A stretch of DNA of 64,000 nt from an uncultured Flavobacteriales bacterium (GCA_937121175.1 CAKZKD010000004.1:62001-126000), one strand, 5' to 3'. Counted from the stretch's first letter, positions 26,505-34,706 are shown. Numbers and translations: made by a program. Notes: generated by a model not told the origin, from the sequence alone.

Positions 26505-28742
26505 ATGTCAGAAATAATCGAAATACAAAATCAAGGCTCAAATGACGATTGGCAACCATTTGTAGGTGAAGAAACGAATGAACTTCTTATAAGTAAGGGA
26601 TTCATAAATTCTGATAGAAGTCTAAATACAGGTGGTGAAAGGATATTAGATGAAACCTATCGAATAATGCAAGTTTGCGGCAATCCTAATGATGATACCA
26701 ATAATGAAACAGGAATTGTAATTGGCTATGTTCAAAGTGGAAAAACACTTTCATTTACCACACTTACAGCATTGGCAAGAGATAACAACTATCAAATTGT
26801 AATTGTAATTGCAGGTGTTTCAACAAATCTTGTAAATCAATCAACCCAAAGGTTAACAGAAGATTTGAGATTGAATACACGCTTTGATAGAAAATGGACA
26901 CTATTGCAAAATCCAAACAGCAATCAGGAAGTTGAAACAATTGAAACAACTCTTGCACAATGGGCAGACCCTACGTTTCCACAGGACAGGTGCAGAACAT
27001 TGCTTATAACTGTAATGAAAAACACCTCTCATTTAAATAATTTGGTAAACATTATTTCAGGGCAAAACCTTGCAGGAGTGCCAACTCTGATAATTGATGA
27101 TGAAGGAGACCAAGCGAGTTTAAATACAAGAGCAAGATGGGCAGCTCGCCAAAATATCGACATTGAAAGTTTAACCGAAAACCAAGTTTCAACAATTTAC
27201 AGAAGAATTAACGCACTTCGCAATATTTTTCCACATCATACATTCTTACAATACACAGCCACACCTCAGGCTAATTTATTCATAAATATTATGGATAGGT
27301 TGTCGCCAAATTTTATAAAACTACTAACCCCAGGTTCGGATTATACAGGTGGTATTGATTTTTTTAGAAACAACCCAAATTTAATTTCAGAAATTCCACC
27401 AAATGAAATACCTAATACGAACAGTCCACTTTTTGAAATACCAGAGAGTTTAAAAAGTGCATTACGAATTTTCTTTTTGGGAGTTGTTGCAGGTGAAATG
27501 CAAAATAACCACAGGAATAGGACAATGCTTGTCCATCCATCAAGACTACAAGGCGACCATAATGAATTTACAAATTGGATAAGAAATACTTGTAATAGTT
27601 GGCAAAGGTTGCTTTCAGGTAATGATAATGAGGATAGAAGAGAACTATTTGACGAGTTTAGAACTTCGTACAATCAGTTAAGTATGACTGTTCCCGATTT
27701 ACCTAATTTTGAAACACTTACAGGCAACGATTTAATTCACGCTTTACGTTACACCCAAATTGTAGAAGTTAACTCCAGAAATGGAGTAACACCACAAATT
27801 CCTTGGAATGATTTCTATTCTTGGATTTTAGTCGGTGGTCAATCAATGGATAGAGGTTTTACAGTTGAAGGCTTAACTGTTACCTATATGCCAAGAAACA
27901 TTGGAACAGGAAACGTAGATACAATTCAGCAGAGAGCAAGATTTTATGGTTATAAGAGAGGGTATTTAGGATTTTGCAGGGTATTCTTAGACCAAGTAAC
28001 TATTGACGCTTACAATTTTATAGTAGAACACGAAGAAGACGTAAGAAACAGATTGTTAGAATTTCATTTAAACGATAGACATTTAAACGATTTTGATAGA
28101 GTTGCCGTATTAAACCAAATGTTAAATCTAACGAGACGTAATATAATTTATGACGATATAGATAGGGATACTTTTGGAAACGATTGGTTTAGAATAAATG
28201 CACCACACGATACAGATGAATTAGTTGAAACCAATAGAAATGCACTTTTAACATTCTTACAAACAAGAGCGGAGATTTTCAACCAAGATGAAGGTCATCC
28301 AAACCGAACAGAAGAACAAAAACACTTGGTTGCAAGAATCACTATTCAAGATTGTTTGGAGAATTTACTTAACAATCTACGTTTCACTAGAGAAAGCGAT
28401 TCAGCAACATACTCAAGCCTAAGAGGGATTTTGAAGGGGTTTATTGAAGAACATCCTAACGAAGAATGTTTAGTCTACTTAATGAGTGCAGATTCAATTG
28501 ATAATTGGACACCACGAACTCGTAGATTAAACCGCAATGATGAAATCCAACAATTATTTCAAGGTCGTAACCCAAGAACAGGAGAAGTTGTTTATCCCGG
28601 AGATTCAGAAATAAAGGACGAGAACATTTTATCAATTCAAATTCACCTTCTAAATTTAAGAGACACAGAATTTTTAAGCGTTCCTACATTAGCAATATGG
28701 ACACCTGAACATATGGGTGCTGATTTAATTAGGCAAGTATGA
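26505..28742 (+). CDS. Z1-domain superfamily helicase-like protein
   Basis: A 745-residue P-loop protein. Walker A GYVQSGKT (74-81), Walker B region LIIDDEGDQASLN, motif III-like YTATPQANLFI, and LVGGQSMDRGFTVEGLTVTYMPR in the second lobe, which together mark the Z1 family of SF2-like ATPases. It lies between the GHKL ATPase (9 nt gap) and the nuclease gene (ATGA overlap). In this cluster it is the probable DNA translocase/helicase of the restriction complex. Confidence 0.9.
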   Translation: MSEIIEIQNQGSNDDWQPFVGEETNELLISKGFINSDRSLNTGGERILDETYRIMQVCGNPNDDTNNETGIVIGYVQSGKTLSFTTLTALARDNNYQIVIVIAGVSTNLVNQSTQRLTEDLRLNTRFDRKWTLLQNPNSNQEVETIETTLAQWADPTFPQDRCRTLLITVMKNTSHLNNLVNIISGQNLAGVPTLIIDDEGDQASLNTRARWAARQNIDIESLTENQVSTIYRRINALRNIFPHHTFLQYTATPQANLFINIMDRLSPNFIKLLTPGSDYTGGIDFFRNNPNLISEIPPNEIPNTNSPLFEIPESLKSALRIFFLGVVAGEMQNNHRNRTMLVHPSRLQGDHNEFTNWIRNTCNSWQRLLSGNDNEDRRELFDEFRTSYNQLSMTVPDLPNFETLTGNDLIHALRYTQIVEVNSRNGVTPQIPWNDFYSWILVGGQSMDRGFTVEGLTVTYMPRNIGTGNVDTIQQRARFYGYKRGYLGFCRVFLDQVTIDAYNFIVEHEEDVRNRLLEFHLNDRHLNDFDRVAVLNQMLNLTRRNIIYDDIDRDTFGNDWFRINAPHDTDELVETNRNALLTFLQTRAEIFNQDEGHPNRTEEQKHLVARITIQDCLENLLNNLRFTRESDSATYSSLRGILKGFIEEHPNEECLVYLMSADSIDNWTPRTRRLNRNDEIQQLFQGRNPRTGEVVYPGDSEIKDENILSIQIHLLNLRDTEFLSVPTLAIWTPEHMGADLIRQV

Positions 28743-29719
28743 ATTTAATAGAACTTTATGATACGCTAAGTTTACCTGAAAATGACAATAAAGTTTTCAA
28801 TGCTATTCCTATTCCAGAATACCCGAATTTTAGAATAGCAATTGATTTTGAAGGAAATGCGGTGCTATTACTCTCGGTATCTAAAAGAATTAAGGATTTG
28901 AGTTTGAAAAATTTTCGTCTTAAATATTTACAACTAGAGCAAAATTTAGAATGTAGAATTTATGAAAATGATTCTTATAAACTTCAAACATTTACTGTGG
29001 TTACATTCCGTTGCAGCGATAGAAACCTCCAAGAATATTTTTTAAGAATTTCAGAAACTCTAGTAAGTACGATAGGTCAGAAACCAACCCAACAGCAAGT
29101 AATTGACTCTCTTAAAAAGTTTGTGGAAGTATTTAAAACATTAACAGATTCTCCAACCAATACAATTAATGGGCTTTGGGCAGAACTTTTTTTGATTGAA
29201 AATTCGAGTAATCCAAAATCGGTAATAAATTATTGGCACAATCTACCAGAAGAGAAATTTGACTTTAATGCAGGTTTAGAAAGAATTGAAGTTAAAAGTA
29301 GCTCCAACTTTGAGAGAAAACATATTTTTTCAGCTGAACAATTGAACCCACCTTCTGACACTCAAGTTTTAATTGCATCCATTTTTTTGAAGCAGCATAA
29401 TTCAGGTATGAATATCCAACAACTTCTTGAAAGGATTTCTAAGAAAGTAAACTATGACTTTGAAACTGCCGACAAGTTAAACTCGATAGTTTTCAGAACA
29501 CTTGGTAGTTCCTTAGAACATTCGATTGGAATTAAATTCGACTACGATATTGCTCTACAATCATTGCAATTTTTTAGACATCAAGACATTGACAAAATCG
29601 AAGAAATCCACATTGGAAATAATGTTTCCGAAGTAAAATATAAATCGGACTTAACAAAGATAAGTCCACTAGAACTAGGAAACCTCAAAGACAAACAAAT
29701 TCTATTCAATGCTTTATAA
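28739..29719 (+). CDS. PD-(D/E)XK motif protein (DUF4420-like), probable nuclease subunit
   Basis: A 326-residue protein. GLWAELFLIE (about 141-150) and FDFNAGLERIEVKSSSNFERKHIFS (about 178-202) contain the E...D...E-x-K pattern of PD-(D/E)XK nucleases (IEVKSS). Start overlaps the Z1 stop (ATGA), so it is the fourth gene of the operon. It is expected to cut DNA lacking the partner methylation. Confidence 0.82.
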   Translation: MNLIELYDTLSLPENDNKVFNAIPIPEYPNFRIAIDFEGNAVLLLSVSKRIKDLSLKNFRLKYLQLEQNLECRIYENDSYKLQTFTVVTFRCSDRNLQEYFLRISETLVSTIGQKPTQQQVIDSLKKFVEVFKTLTDSPTNTINGLWAELFLIENSSNPKSVINYWHNLPEEKFDFNAGLERIEVKSSSNFERKHIFSAEQLNPPSDTQVLIASIFLKQHNSGMNIQQLLERISKKVNYDFETADKLNSIVFRTLGSSLEHSIGIKFDYDIALQSLQFFRHQDIDKIEEIHIGNNVSEVKYKSDLTKISPLELGNLKDKQILFNAL

Positions 29720-29734
29720 AGAAACAGATATAAT

Positions 29735-29821
29735 GCCAACGCTAAAAGCCATACACATTTGCAATTCGCACCAGCCGCCACTAAAGCCAAAATTGCAAAA
29801 GAGTATGTCTTTGCCAACGCT
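29735..29821 (+). repeat. B-type structured repeat B2 (cassette 1, 3' side)
   Basis: CATA/TATG and TTTGCAATT/AATTGCAAA arms with CACA and AGAG between them. It is almost identical to B6 at 45639, which also lies at the 3' side of a cassette. Confidence 0.75.
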
Positions 29822-29847
29822 ACAAACAGAACGGAAAAATGAAAAAA

Positions 29848-29983
29848 GGGCATAACAATGTATATAAAAAATAGGCGAAACAGTAATAAATTCAAGGGTT
29901 TTGGCTCGCGTCAAACTTTGTACTTAACCGAAGGTTTCGTGCTTCGAAATCGCCTACTTTTCATATACTAAACGTTGTGTGCC
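29848..29983 (+). repeat. attC-like site A1 (cassette 1 / cassette 2)
   Basis: Left arm GGGCATAAC is the exact complement of the cassette 1 start (23445). Spacer AAT, inner stem GTATATAAAAAATAGGCGA pairing with TCGCCTACTTTTCATATAC except positions 7 and 12, spacer TAAAC, then GTTGTGTGCC opens cassette 2. In place the outer arms do not pair with each other. Confidence 0.88.
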
Positions 29984-29990
29984 ATGCGAA

Positions 29991-30078
29991 AAAGCCAACC
30001 GCACATTTAGGCACATTTGCTTGCCCCAACGCACGTGCGACCACTTCACAAGCAAAAGAGCCTAAATTTTCCCAACGC
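29991..30078 (+). repeat. B-type structured repeat B3 (cassette 2, 5' side)
   Basis: Perfect arms TTTAGG/CCTAAA and TTTGCTTG/CAAGCAAA with CACA and AGAG between; loop contains GCACGTGC. Precedes the promoter of the metal operon. Confidence 0.75.
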
Positions 30079-30091
30079 TTGAGAATTTTAT

Positions 30092-30131
30092 ATTTAAGTA
30101 TTTGCTTAAATAAGTAATAAATGTAACTTTG
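30092..30131 (+). promoter_or_regulatory. Promoter and operator of the metal-resistance operon
   Basis: ATTTAAG-TATTTG-CTTAAAT (30092-30111) is a 7-bp dyad of the type bound by ArsR/SmtB repressors. Its centre holds TTG (30102-30104), spaced 19 nt from TAACTTTG (30124-30131), a perfect -7 element. The repressor would cover the -33. The ATG follows 4 nt after the -7, so the message has a tiny leader or none. Confidence 0.72.
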
Positions 30132-30135
30132 TTTT

Positions 30136-30510
30136 ATGGAAAATAATTCTTGCATAAGACAACAAGCTGATATTAAACAGATAAATCGTTGTAAAGAGAC
30201 AGTTTCGGAATTAAACGAATCGTTCGACTATTTAGCAAACAGACTTTCATTAGTTGGAAATAGCGTTCGGCTGAAAATACTTTACTTACTCTTTGAGGAA
30301 AAAAGACTTTGCGTTTGTGATTTAAGCGATATTCTTGGTATGAACATTTCTGCAATCTCTCAACATTTGAGAAAAATGAAAGACCGAAATTTAATAGAAA
30401 CGGAAAGAGAAGCTCAAACAATATTTTACTCATTGACAGCGGAATACGAAAAAATGTTAAATCCGTTCTTTGAGATACTTGATAAAAACAAAATCTTGGA
30501 AACGATATGA
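30136..30510 (+). CDS. ArsR/SmtB-family metal-responsive repressor
   Basis: A 124-residue winged-helix repressor. The alpha-3 metal site RLCVCDLSDILG has the CVC pair (C59, C61) used by ArsR/CadC-type sensors of thiophilic metals, and extra Cys6 and Cys19 lie near the N-terminus. HTH: MNISAISQHLRKMKDRNLI. First gene of cassette 2 and preceded by a dyad operator; it overlaps the MerTP gene (ATGA). Metal is unproven; Hg(II), As(III) or Cd(II) are the candidates, with Hg favoured by the neighbour. Confidence 0.92.
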   Translation: MENNSCIRQQADIKQINRCKETVSELNESFDYLANRLSLVGNSVRLKILYLLFEEKRLCVCDLSDILGMNISAISQHLRKMKDRNLIETEREAQTIFYSLTAEYEKMLNPFFEILDKNKILETI

Positions 30511-31121
30511 AAAGTGAAAACAAATTAATTGGTGCAGGTTTGTTAACCGCGATTACAGCTTCATTATGTTGTATTACACCAGTTTTGGCTCTAATCGCAG
30601 GAACGAGCGGAATTGCTTCAACATTTTCTTGGATAGAACCTTTTAGACCTTATTTAATCGGACTGACAATTTTAGTTCTCGGTTTTGCTTGGTATCAAAA
30701 ACTAAAACCTCGTAAAGAAATTGACTGTGAATGCGAAACGGACGAAAAACCAAAATTTATTCAATCAAAGAAATTTTTAGGAATTGTAACTGTATTTGCA
30801 ATTGTGATGTTGGCTTTCCCATACTATTCAGGAATTTTTTACCCAAATACAGAAAAACAAGTAATCGTAGTTGACAAATCGGACATTAAAACAACGGAAT
30901 TTAAAATCAGCGGAATGACTTGTGTGAGTTGTGAAGAACACGTCAATCACGAAGTAAATAAACTCAACGGAATTGTAAACTCAAAAGCGTCCTACGAAAA
31001 TGGAAATGCAATCGTTGAATTTGACAAAACCAAAACCAATGAAAAGGAAATCGAGAAAGCAATTAACTCAACAGGGTATAAAGTAACCGATAAAAAAGAA
31101 AACAAATGGAAGTCCAATTAA
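30507..31121 (+). CDS. merTP: MerTP-like mercury transporter with fused HMA domain
   Basis: A 204-residue inner-membrane protein with three membrane helices. Cys pair SLCCITP in helix 1 (C21, C22), a cytosolic CEC (C74, C76) and a C-terminal heavy-metal-associated domain with GMTCVSCEEH (C139, C142). This combines MerT and MerP in one chain, as is usual in Bacteroidota. No mercuric reductase is encoded nearby, so detoxification after uptake must come from elsewhere or the metal is different. Confidence 0.85.
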   Translation: MKSENKLIGAGLLTAITASLCCITPVLALIAGTSGIASTFSWIEPFRPYLIGLTILVLGFAWYQKLKPRKEIDCECETDEKPKFIQSKKFLGIVTVFAIVMLAFPYYSGIFYPNTEKQVIVVDKSDIKTTEFKISGMTCVSCEEHVNHEVNKLNGIVNSKASYENGNAIVEFDKTKTNEKEIEKAINSTGYKVTDKKENKWKSN

Positions 31122-31312
31122 AATCAGAAATTACTTGTCCAAACTGCGGACATAAAAAAGTGGAGGATATGCCAACTGATGCTTGTCAATTTTTTTACGA
31201 GTGTGAGAATTGTAAAACAGTTTTGAAACCTAATAAAGGGGATTGCTGTGTCTATTGTAGTTATGGTTCTGTAAAATGTCCTTCAATTCAAGAGAAAGAA
31301 AGTTGTTGCTAA
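31106..31312 (+). CDS. Small Cys-rich protein (GDCCVYCSYG type)
   Basis: A 68-residue protein with two zinc-ribbon-like pairs (CPNCGH, CENCK), then GDCCVYCSYGSVKCP and a terminal CC. Ten or more Cys in 68 residues suggests a metal-binding role. It overlaps the MerTP gene by 16 bp. Such small proteins recur in metal operons; function not established. Confidence 0.72.
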   Translation: MEVQLKSEITCPNCGHKKVEDMPTDACQFFYECENCKTVLKPNKGDCCVYCSYGSVKCPSIQEKESCC

Positions 31313-31326
31313 TAAATCAACTACAG

Positions 31327-31349
31327 AAAAACCAAAAGAGCCTGAATTT
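31327..31349 (+). repeat. Half of a B-type repeat inside cassette 2
   Basis: AAAAACCAAA-AGAG-CCTGAATTT matches only the right half of a 5'-class B element (compare B1, B3, B5). The left half is absent. It lies in the 148-bp gap that separates the two parts of the metal operon. The gap also contains a C5 tract (31401-31405), possibly part of a CsoR-type operator, and CACCTTTG as a weak -7. Confidence 0.6.
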
Positions 31350-31460
31350 CCCCTCGTTCGATAGAAAACTAAAAATATTTGAAAATAAACTTGGAGACCA
31401 CCCCCTGACCAGTCGCACCTTTGTACCGTAGTTAATATTAATCATTAAAAACGTAAAACA

Positions 31461-31733
31461 ATGAAAAGACAAATTGAAGTATTTACAGCCGGGTGTCCGG
31501 TATGTGAACCAACTGTAAAAACAGTAAAAGAAATGGCTTGCGACTCTTGTGAAGTAACCGTTTACGACCTTGTTAAACAATGTGACGACAAAGTCTGCGT
31601 AGACAAAATGAAAGAGTATAACATTACTTCTCTACCAGCGGTTGCAGTTAACGGGAAATTACTTGCTTGTTGTCAGAACAGAGGAGTAAGTAAGGAAGAA
31701 TTAGCAGCAGCAGGTATTGGTAAAGCCATTTAA
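31461..31733 (+). CDS. Thioredoxin-like small redox protein
   Basis: A 90-residue thioredoxin/glutaredoxin-fold protein with active-site-like CPVC (C12, C15), a cis-Pro region ITSLPAVAVNG and several additional cysteines (DSCEV, KQCDDKVC, LLACC). It begins the second part of the metal operon and ends in a terminator. Role could be thiol exchange with metal-binding partners. Confidence 0.8.
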   Translation: MKRQIEVFTAGCPVCEPTVKTVKEMACDSCEVTVYDLVKQCDDKVCVDKMKEYNITSLPAVAVNGKLLACCQNRGVSKEELAAAGIGKAI

Positions 31734-31747
31734 TTTATTAACCCATT

Positions 31748-31786
31748 ACCACCCAACTTGCAAATAATGGAGGTTGGGTGGTTTTT
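31748..31786 (+). terminator. Terminator or attenuator within the metal operon
   Basis: ACCACCCAAC and GTTGGGTGGT form a perfect 10-bp stem with a 15-nt loop, followed by TTTTT. It ends 13 nt before the CsoR-HMA start, so expression of the last three genes depends on read-through. Confidence 0.85.
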
Positions 31787-31798
31787 AACTTAATTAAT

Positions 31799-32374
31799 AT
31801 GTTGCCAAGAGATTTGACAAAAGACCTTAAAGACCGACTAAATAGCATTAAAGGTCAGGTTGTAGGAGTAATAAAAATGCTTGACGAAAGCAATGACCCC
31901 GCCCAAATATTAAATCAGTTTAAAGCGGTTAACAAAGGTTTTGAAAAAACTCAGCAGCTTCTTTTAGATGAAGTATTCAGGAAAACTTTGGCAATGAAAA
32001 TTTCGGAGGCATTGGAAGCCTGTCCGGGTAATTGTGGACAAGAAGAACGAATAGCAATTATTAAAAACCAATTTCCTGATTTAGGACTTTACGAACTAAC
32101 AGACAAAATGCAGGAGATTGATAAGATTTATGAATTTTTACTCAATAAAAAGGAAAGTATGAAAGAAATATCATTGACCATTGACAACATGGTTTGTCAG
32201 GGTTGTGCGGAAAAAATATCCGATATTTTAAAGGAAACAAAAGGTGTGGAAGACGTAAATACGAAGGCTATGAAAAAATTAGTGAACATTAAATTTAGCC
32301 CCACTGAAACGAATGAAAAAGAACTCATAGCCACATTGACAAAAGCAGGATATCAACCAAAAGAGGAATTATGA
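31799..32374 (+). CDS. CsoR/RcnR-like repressor fused to an HMA metal-binding domain
   Basis: About 192 residues. Residues 1-70 match the CsoR/RcnR/FrmR four-helix repressor fold (DLKDRLNSIKGQVVGVIKML). The Cys usual near residue 36 in CsoR is absent (DPAQILNQ), while CPGNC occurs at 75-79. Residues ~121-191 are an HMA domain with MVCQGC (C133, C136). ATG 31799 is chosen over an upstream alternative at 31778, which lies within the terminator. A fused sensor-chaperone is unusual; alternatively the repressor part may no longer bind DNA. Confidence 0.75.
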   Translation: MLPRDLTKDLKDRLNSIKGQVVGVIKMLDESNDPAQILNQFKAVNKGFEKTQQLLLDEVFRKTLAMKISEALEACPGNCGQEERIAIIKNQFPDLGLYELTDKMQEIDKIYEFLLNKKESMKEISLTIDNMVCQGCAEKISDILKETKGVEDVNTKAMKKLVNIKFSPTETNEKELIATLTKAGYQPKEEL

Positions 32375-32706
32375 GCATAAGAAAATCATTTGCCTTTTTT
32401 TTGATTCTACAATCATTTCTTCTTGCTTGTTCAGGTAATACTTCTCAAAACAACCAAACAAGCTTAAATGAAGGAAAGGCAAAATCAATTGAAATGCCTA
32501 TTGAAGGTATGAGTTGTATGTCCTGTGTTGCAAATGTTAAAAAGACTTTATCCAGTATGGATGGAGTTAAAGAAGTTAATGTTAGTCTCAAAGATAAAAA
32601 TGCACGGGTTAAGTATGATGCTCTAATTGTTACAGAGGAACAGTTAATAGAAGCAATAAATAAATTGGGCTATCAGGTAGGTAAACCAAAAGAGTTGGCA
32701 GAATGA
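32371..32706 (+). CDS. HMA-domain lipoprotein
   Basis: A 111-residue lipoprotein: signal peptide with lipobox LLAC (Cys20), a short linker, then an HMA domain with GMSCMSC (C49, C52). Probably anchored in the outer or inner membrane and holding metal in the periplasm. It overlaps both neighbours by 4 bp. Confidence 0.85.
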   Translation: MSIRKSFAFFLILQSFLLACSGNTSQNNQTSLNEGKAKSIEMPIEGMSCMSCVANVKKTLSSMDGVKEVNVSLKDKNARVKYDALIVTEEQLIEAINKLGYQVGKPKELAE

Positions 32707-33389
32707 ATTTGGAGCATTTTTTAAACCAATTTTCGTCTACATTTCAAGAAGGTTCAATTTTCAGTTTAGGGCTTGCTTTGTTGGCAGGCGTAATTTCAAG
32801 TGGGGTTTGCCCTTGCACTCTGCCTGTCGGACTTGGATTTGCAGGTTATGTTGGAAGTAATGAAGTGCGGGAATCCAAAACAGGTTTTTCCATTACCTTC
32901 TCCTTTTTTTTAGGCATTATTCTATGTCTGACAATTTTAGGGGCAATAGCAGGCTATGTAGGAGCATTTCTGACTGAAACATTCGGAAAATATTGGGCTA
33001 TCGTAATGGGCAGCGTATCACTTATCGCAGCAGGTATTGCTTTTTATGGACCTTATTTACGTGTGCGTCAACTTGAGACTCTTCGCAGACCAGGAATAGG
33101 TGGATCTTTTGTTTATGGTTTCATTTTTAGTTTAGGAACTTCGGCAGCCCCATTACTATTATTATTATCAGTAGCAGCAGCCAAAGCAAGCATTCTATAC
33201 GGATTAGTTTTAGCCTTTTTGTTTGGTATTGGAAGAGGCTTGCCTTTTTTAATAGTCGGACTTTTTGCAAGTACTGTTTCAAAACTTGCGAAATTAACTT
33301 GGTTACGTAAAAGTATTCAGATTATAAGTGGATTAGCATTACTGTATTTAAGTTTCTATTTTTTCAGACTTTTTAGTTACTATATTTAA
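32703..33389 (+). CDS. CcdA/DsbD-family membrane thiol transporter (ArsG-like)
   Basis: A 228-residue protein with six predicted membrane helices. SSGVCPCTLPVGLGFAGYVG in helix 1 places the Cys pair as in CcdA/DsbD proteins, and this CPCTLP variant is typical of the ArsG-like group. It could deliver reducing power outward or export a thiol-bound metal. Last gene of cassette 2. Confidence 0.75.
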   Translation: MNLEHFLNQFSSTFQEGSIFSLGLALLAGVISSGVCPCTLPVGLGFAGYVGSNEVRESKTGFSITFSFFLGIILCLTILGAIAGYVGAFLTETFGKYWAIVMGSVSLIAAGIAFYGPYLRVRQLETLRRPGIGGSFVYGFIFSLGTSAAPLLLLLSVAAAKASILYGLVLAFLFGIGRGLPFLIVGLFASTVSKLAKLTWLRKSIQIISGLALLYLSFYFFRLFSYYI

Positions 33390-33408
33390 ACAAAACTTGG
33401 CGAAAGTC

Positions 33409-33500
33409 TGCCAACCCTTCACACCCATACACATTGGCAAGTCGCTAATCCAGACACACAAGCCAAAACTTGCCAAAGAGTATGGCTGCCCGACACACGG
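33409..33500 (+). repeat. B-type structured repeat B4 (cassette 2, 3' side)
   Basis: CCATA/TATGG and TTGGCAAGT/ACTTGCCAA arms with CACA and AGAG between. The arms differ from B2 and B6 but keep full pairing (TTTG changed to TTGG with a matching change on the other side). Confidence 0.75.
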
Positions 33501-33514
33501 AAAAAAGAAAGCAC

Positions 33515-33650
33515 GGGCACACAACAATGTGTATAAGCAATAGCGGGTGGAGTAGTAATTTGAAGGTTCTTGCATTTAACCTATTTTTGTAGTGGCGGAC
33601 AGTAATCGCTCCGAAATCCGCTACTGCTCATACACGGAACGTTGTGCTTA
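33515..33650 (+). repeat. attC-like site A2 (cassette 2 / cassette 3), with internal promoter match
   Basis: GGCACACAAC is the exact complement of the cassette 2 start (29974). Inner stem GTGTATAAGCAATAGCGG pairs with CCGCTACTGCTCATACAC except positions 7 and 12. Cassette 3 opens with GTTGTGCTTA. The loop contains TTG (33560-33562), 19 nt, TATTTTTG (33582-33589), a full promoter match pointing at the next ORF. Confidence 0.88.
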
Positions 33651-33666
33651 ATGCCGAAAAAACCGA

Positions 33667-34701
33667 ATGCCAGAAATCGAAAACATAAAACAGTTTGCAC
33701 TTTTAGAGGAATTTGAAACCTCTGACAAGCTGATTAAATTAGGTTTTGGCGAACTTCAAAATATCAACCTAAATAACGACTTTTACTTCCTTCCTTTTCA
33801 GCTTTTATCCCAAGGATTTGAAAGGTTTATGAAAGCATACATTTGTATAGGACATTATCATAAACACCAAGAATTACCAAATTTTAGATATCTCAAAAAC
33901 TTAGGACACGATTTAGAAAAGTTACTAAAGGAAATAATAGACAATTATTACTTCGACTTCGATAGACCACAATTTGACTTAGATAATGAATTCATCCTTA
34001 CTAATTCAGATTTAAAAGAACTTCTTTTTATTCTTTCTGAGTTCGGGAAATTAGCAAGATATCACAATTTCGATTTGATTACTGAGAATACACGAATTGG
34101 AATTAATGCAAGAAAATTATGGGAAGATTTTGAAAATAAACTTCTTGACAAAAAAGACTACGAAAAACTAATGAACTTCGACTTAAACCACGAAGTTTAT
34201 CAAAAAATAACAAATCATATTATTATCATATTTGAGAAGTTTGTTTCTGCATTATCAAGACAATTTATTTTCAAGTGTTTAGGACAAAAAGGTTTGCAAT
34301 TATCTGCAACAACAGTTTTTGACTTTGGTATGTTATACGATAAAGATTTCGGAAAGAAAGATTATAGAAGTCAAACTACAAGATATAAGCAAACACCTAA
34401 AAAAGAACATAAAAGAACTGTAATTGACGAATTACAAAGGAATATAAATCCAAATTATAAGTCGAGAAAAATAAACAAAACTGAATATAATGGAGATTGG
34501 CCTTTTTACGCTGACGAAGTAATTATCGAATGTAGAGAAAACCATTGGTGCATTGTAACTATTGATGGTTTGGACTTTGCTTTGAATGGTTCAGCAAGCG
34601 GACGATATAAATTGGAATTTCCTCACGATGCAGGAAGAGCTATTTTAGGAAAAAGTGTATCTGATTTTATAAAAATGGCTTTCGATTTGAATAAAGAATA
34701 A
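33667..34701 (+). CDS. Unknown protein, possible HEPN-like N-terminal domain
   Basis: A 344-residue protein not firmly recognised. The stretch LLSQGFERFMKAYICIG followed by LGHDLEKLLKEII looks like the two core helices of HEPN-type domains, and the C-terminal ~100 residues (WPFYADEVIIECRENHWCIVTIDGLDFALNGSASG) look like a separate beta domain. Sole gene of cassette 3, starting 26 nt after the junction. A defence or toxin role is a guess from context. Confidence 0.65.
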   Translation: MPEIENIKQFALLEEFETSDKLIKLGFGELQNINLNNDFYFLPFQLLSQGFERFMKAYICIGHYHKHQELPNFRYLKNLGHDLEKLLKEIIDNYYFDFDRPQFDLDNEFILTNSDLKELLFILSEFGKLARYHNFDLITENTRIGINARKLWEDFENKLLDKKDYEKLMNFDLNHEVYQKITNHIIIIFEKFVSALSRQFIFKCLGQKGLQLSATTVFDFGMLYDKDFGKKDYRSQTTRYKQTPKKEHKRTVIDELQRNINPNYKSRKINKTEYNGDWPFYADEVIIECRENHWCIVTIDGLDFALNGSASGRYKLEFPHDAGRAILGKSVSDFIKMAFDLNKE

Positions 34702-34706
34702 AGCAC

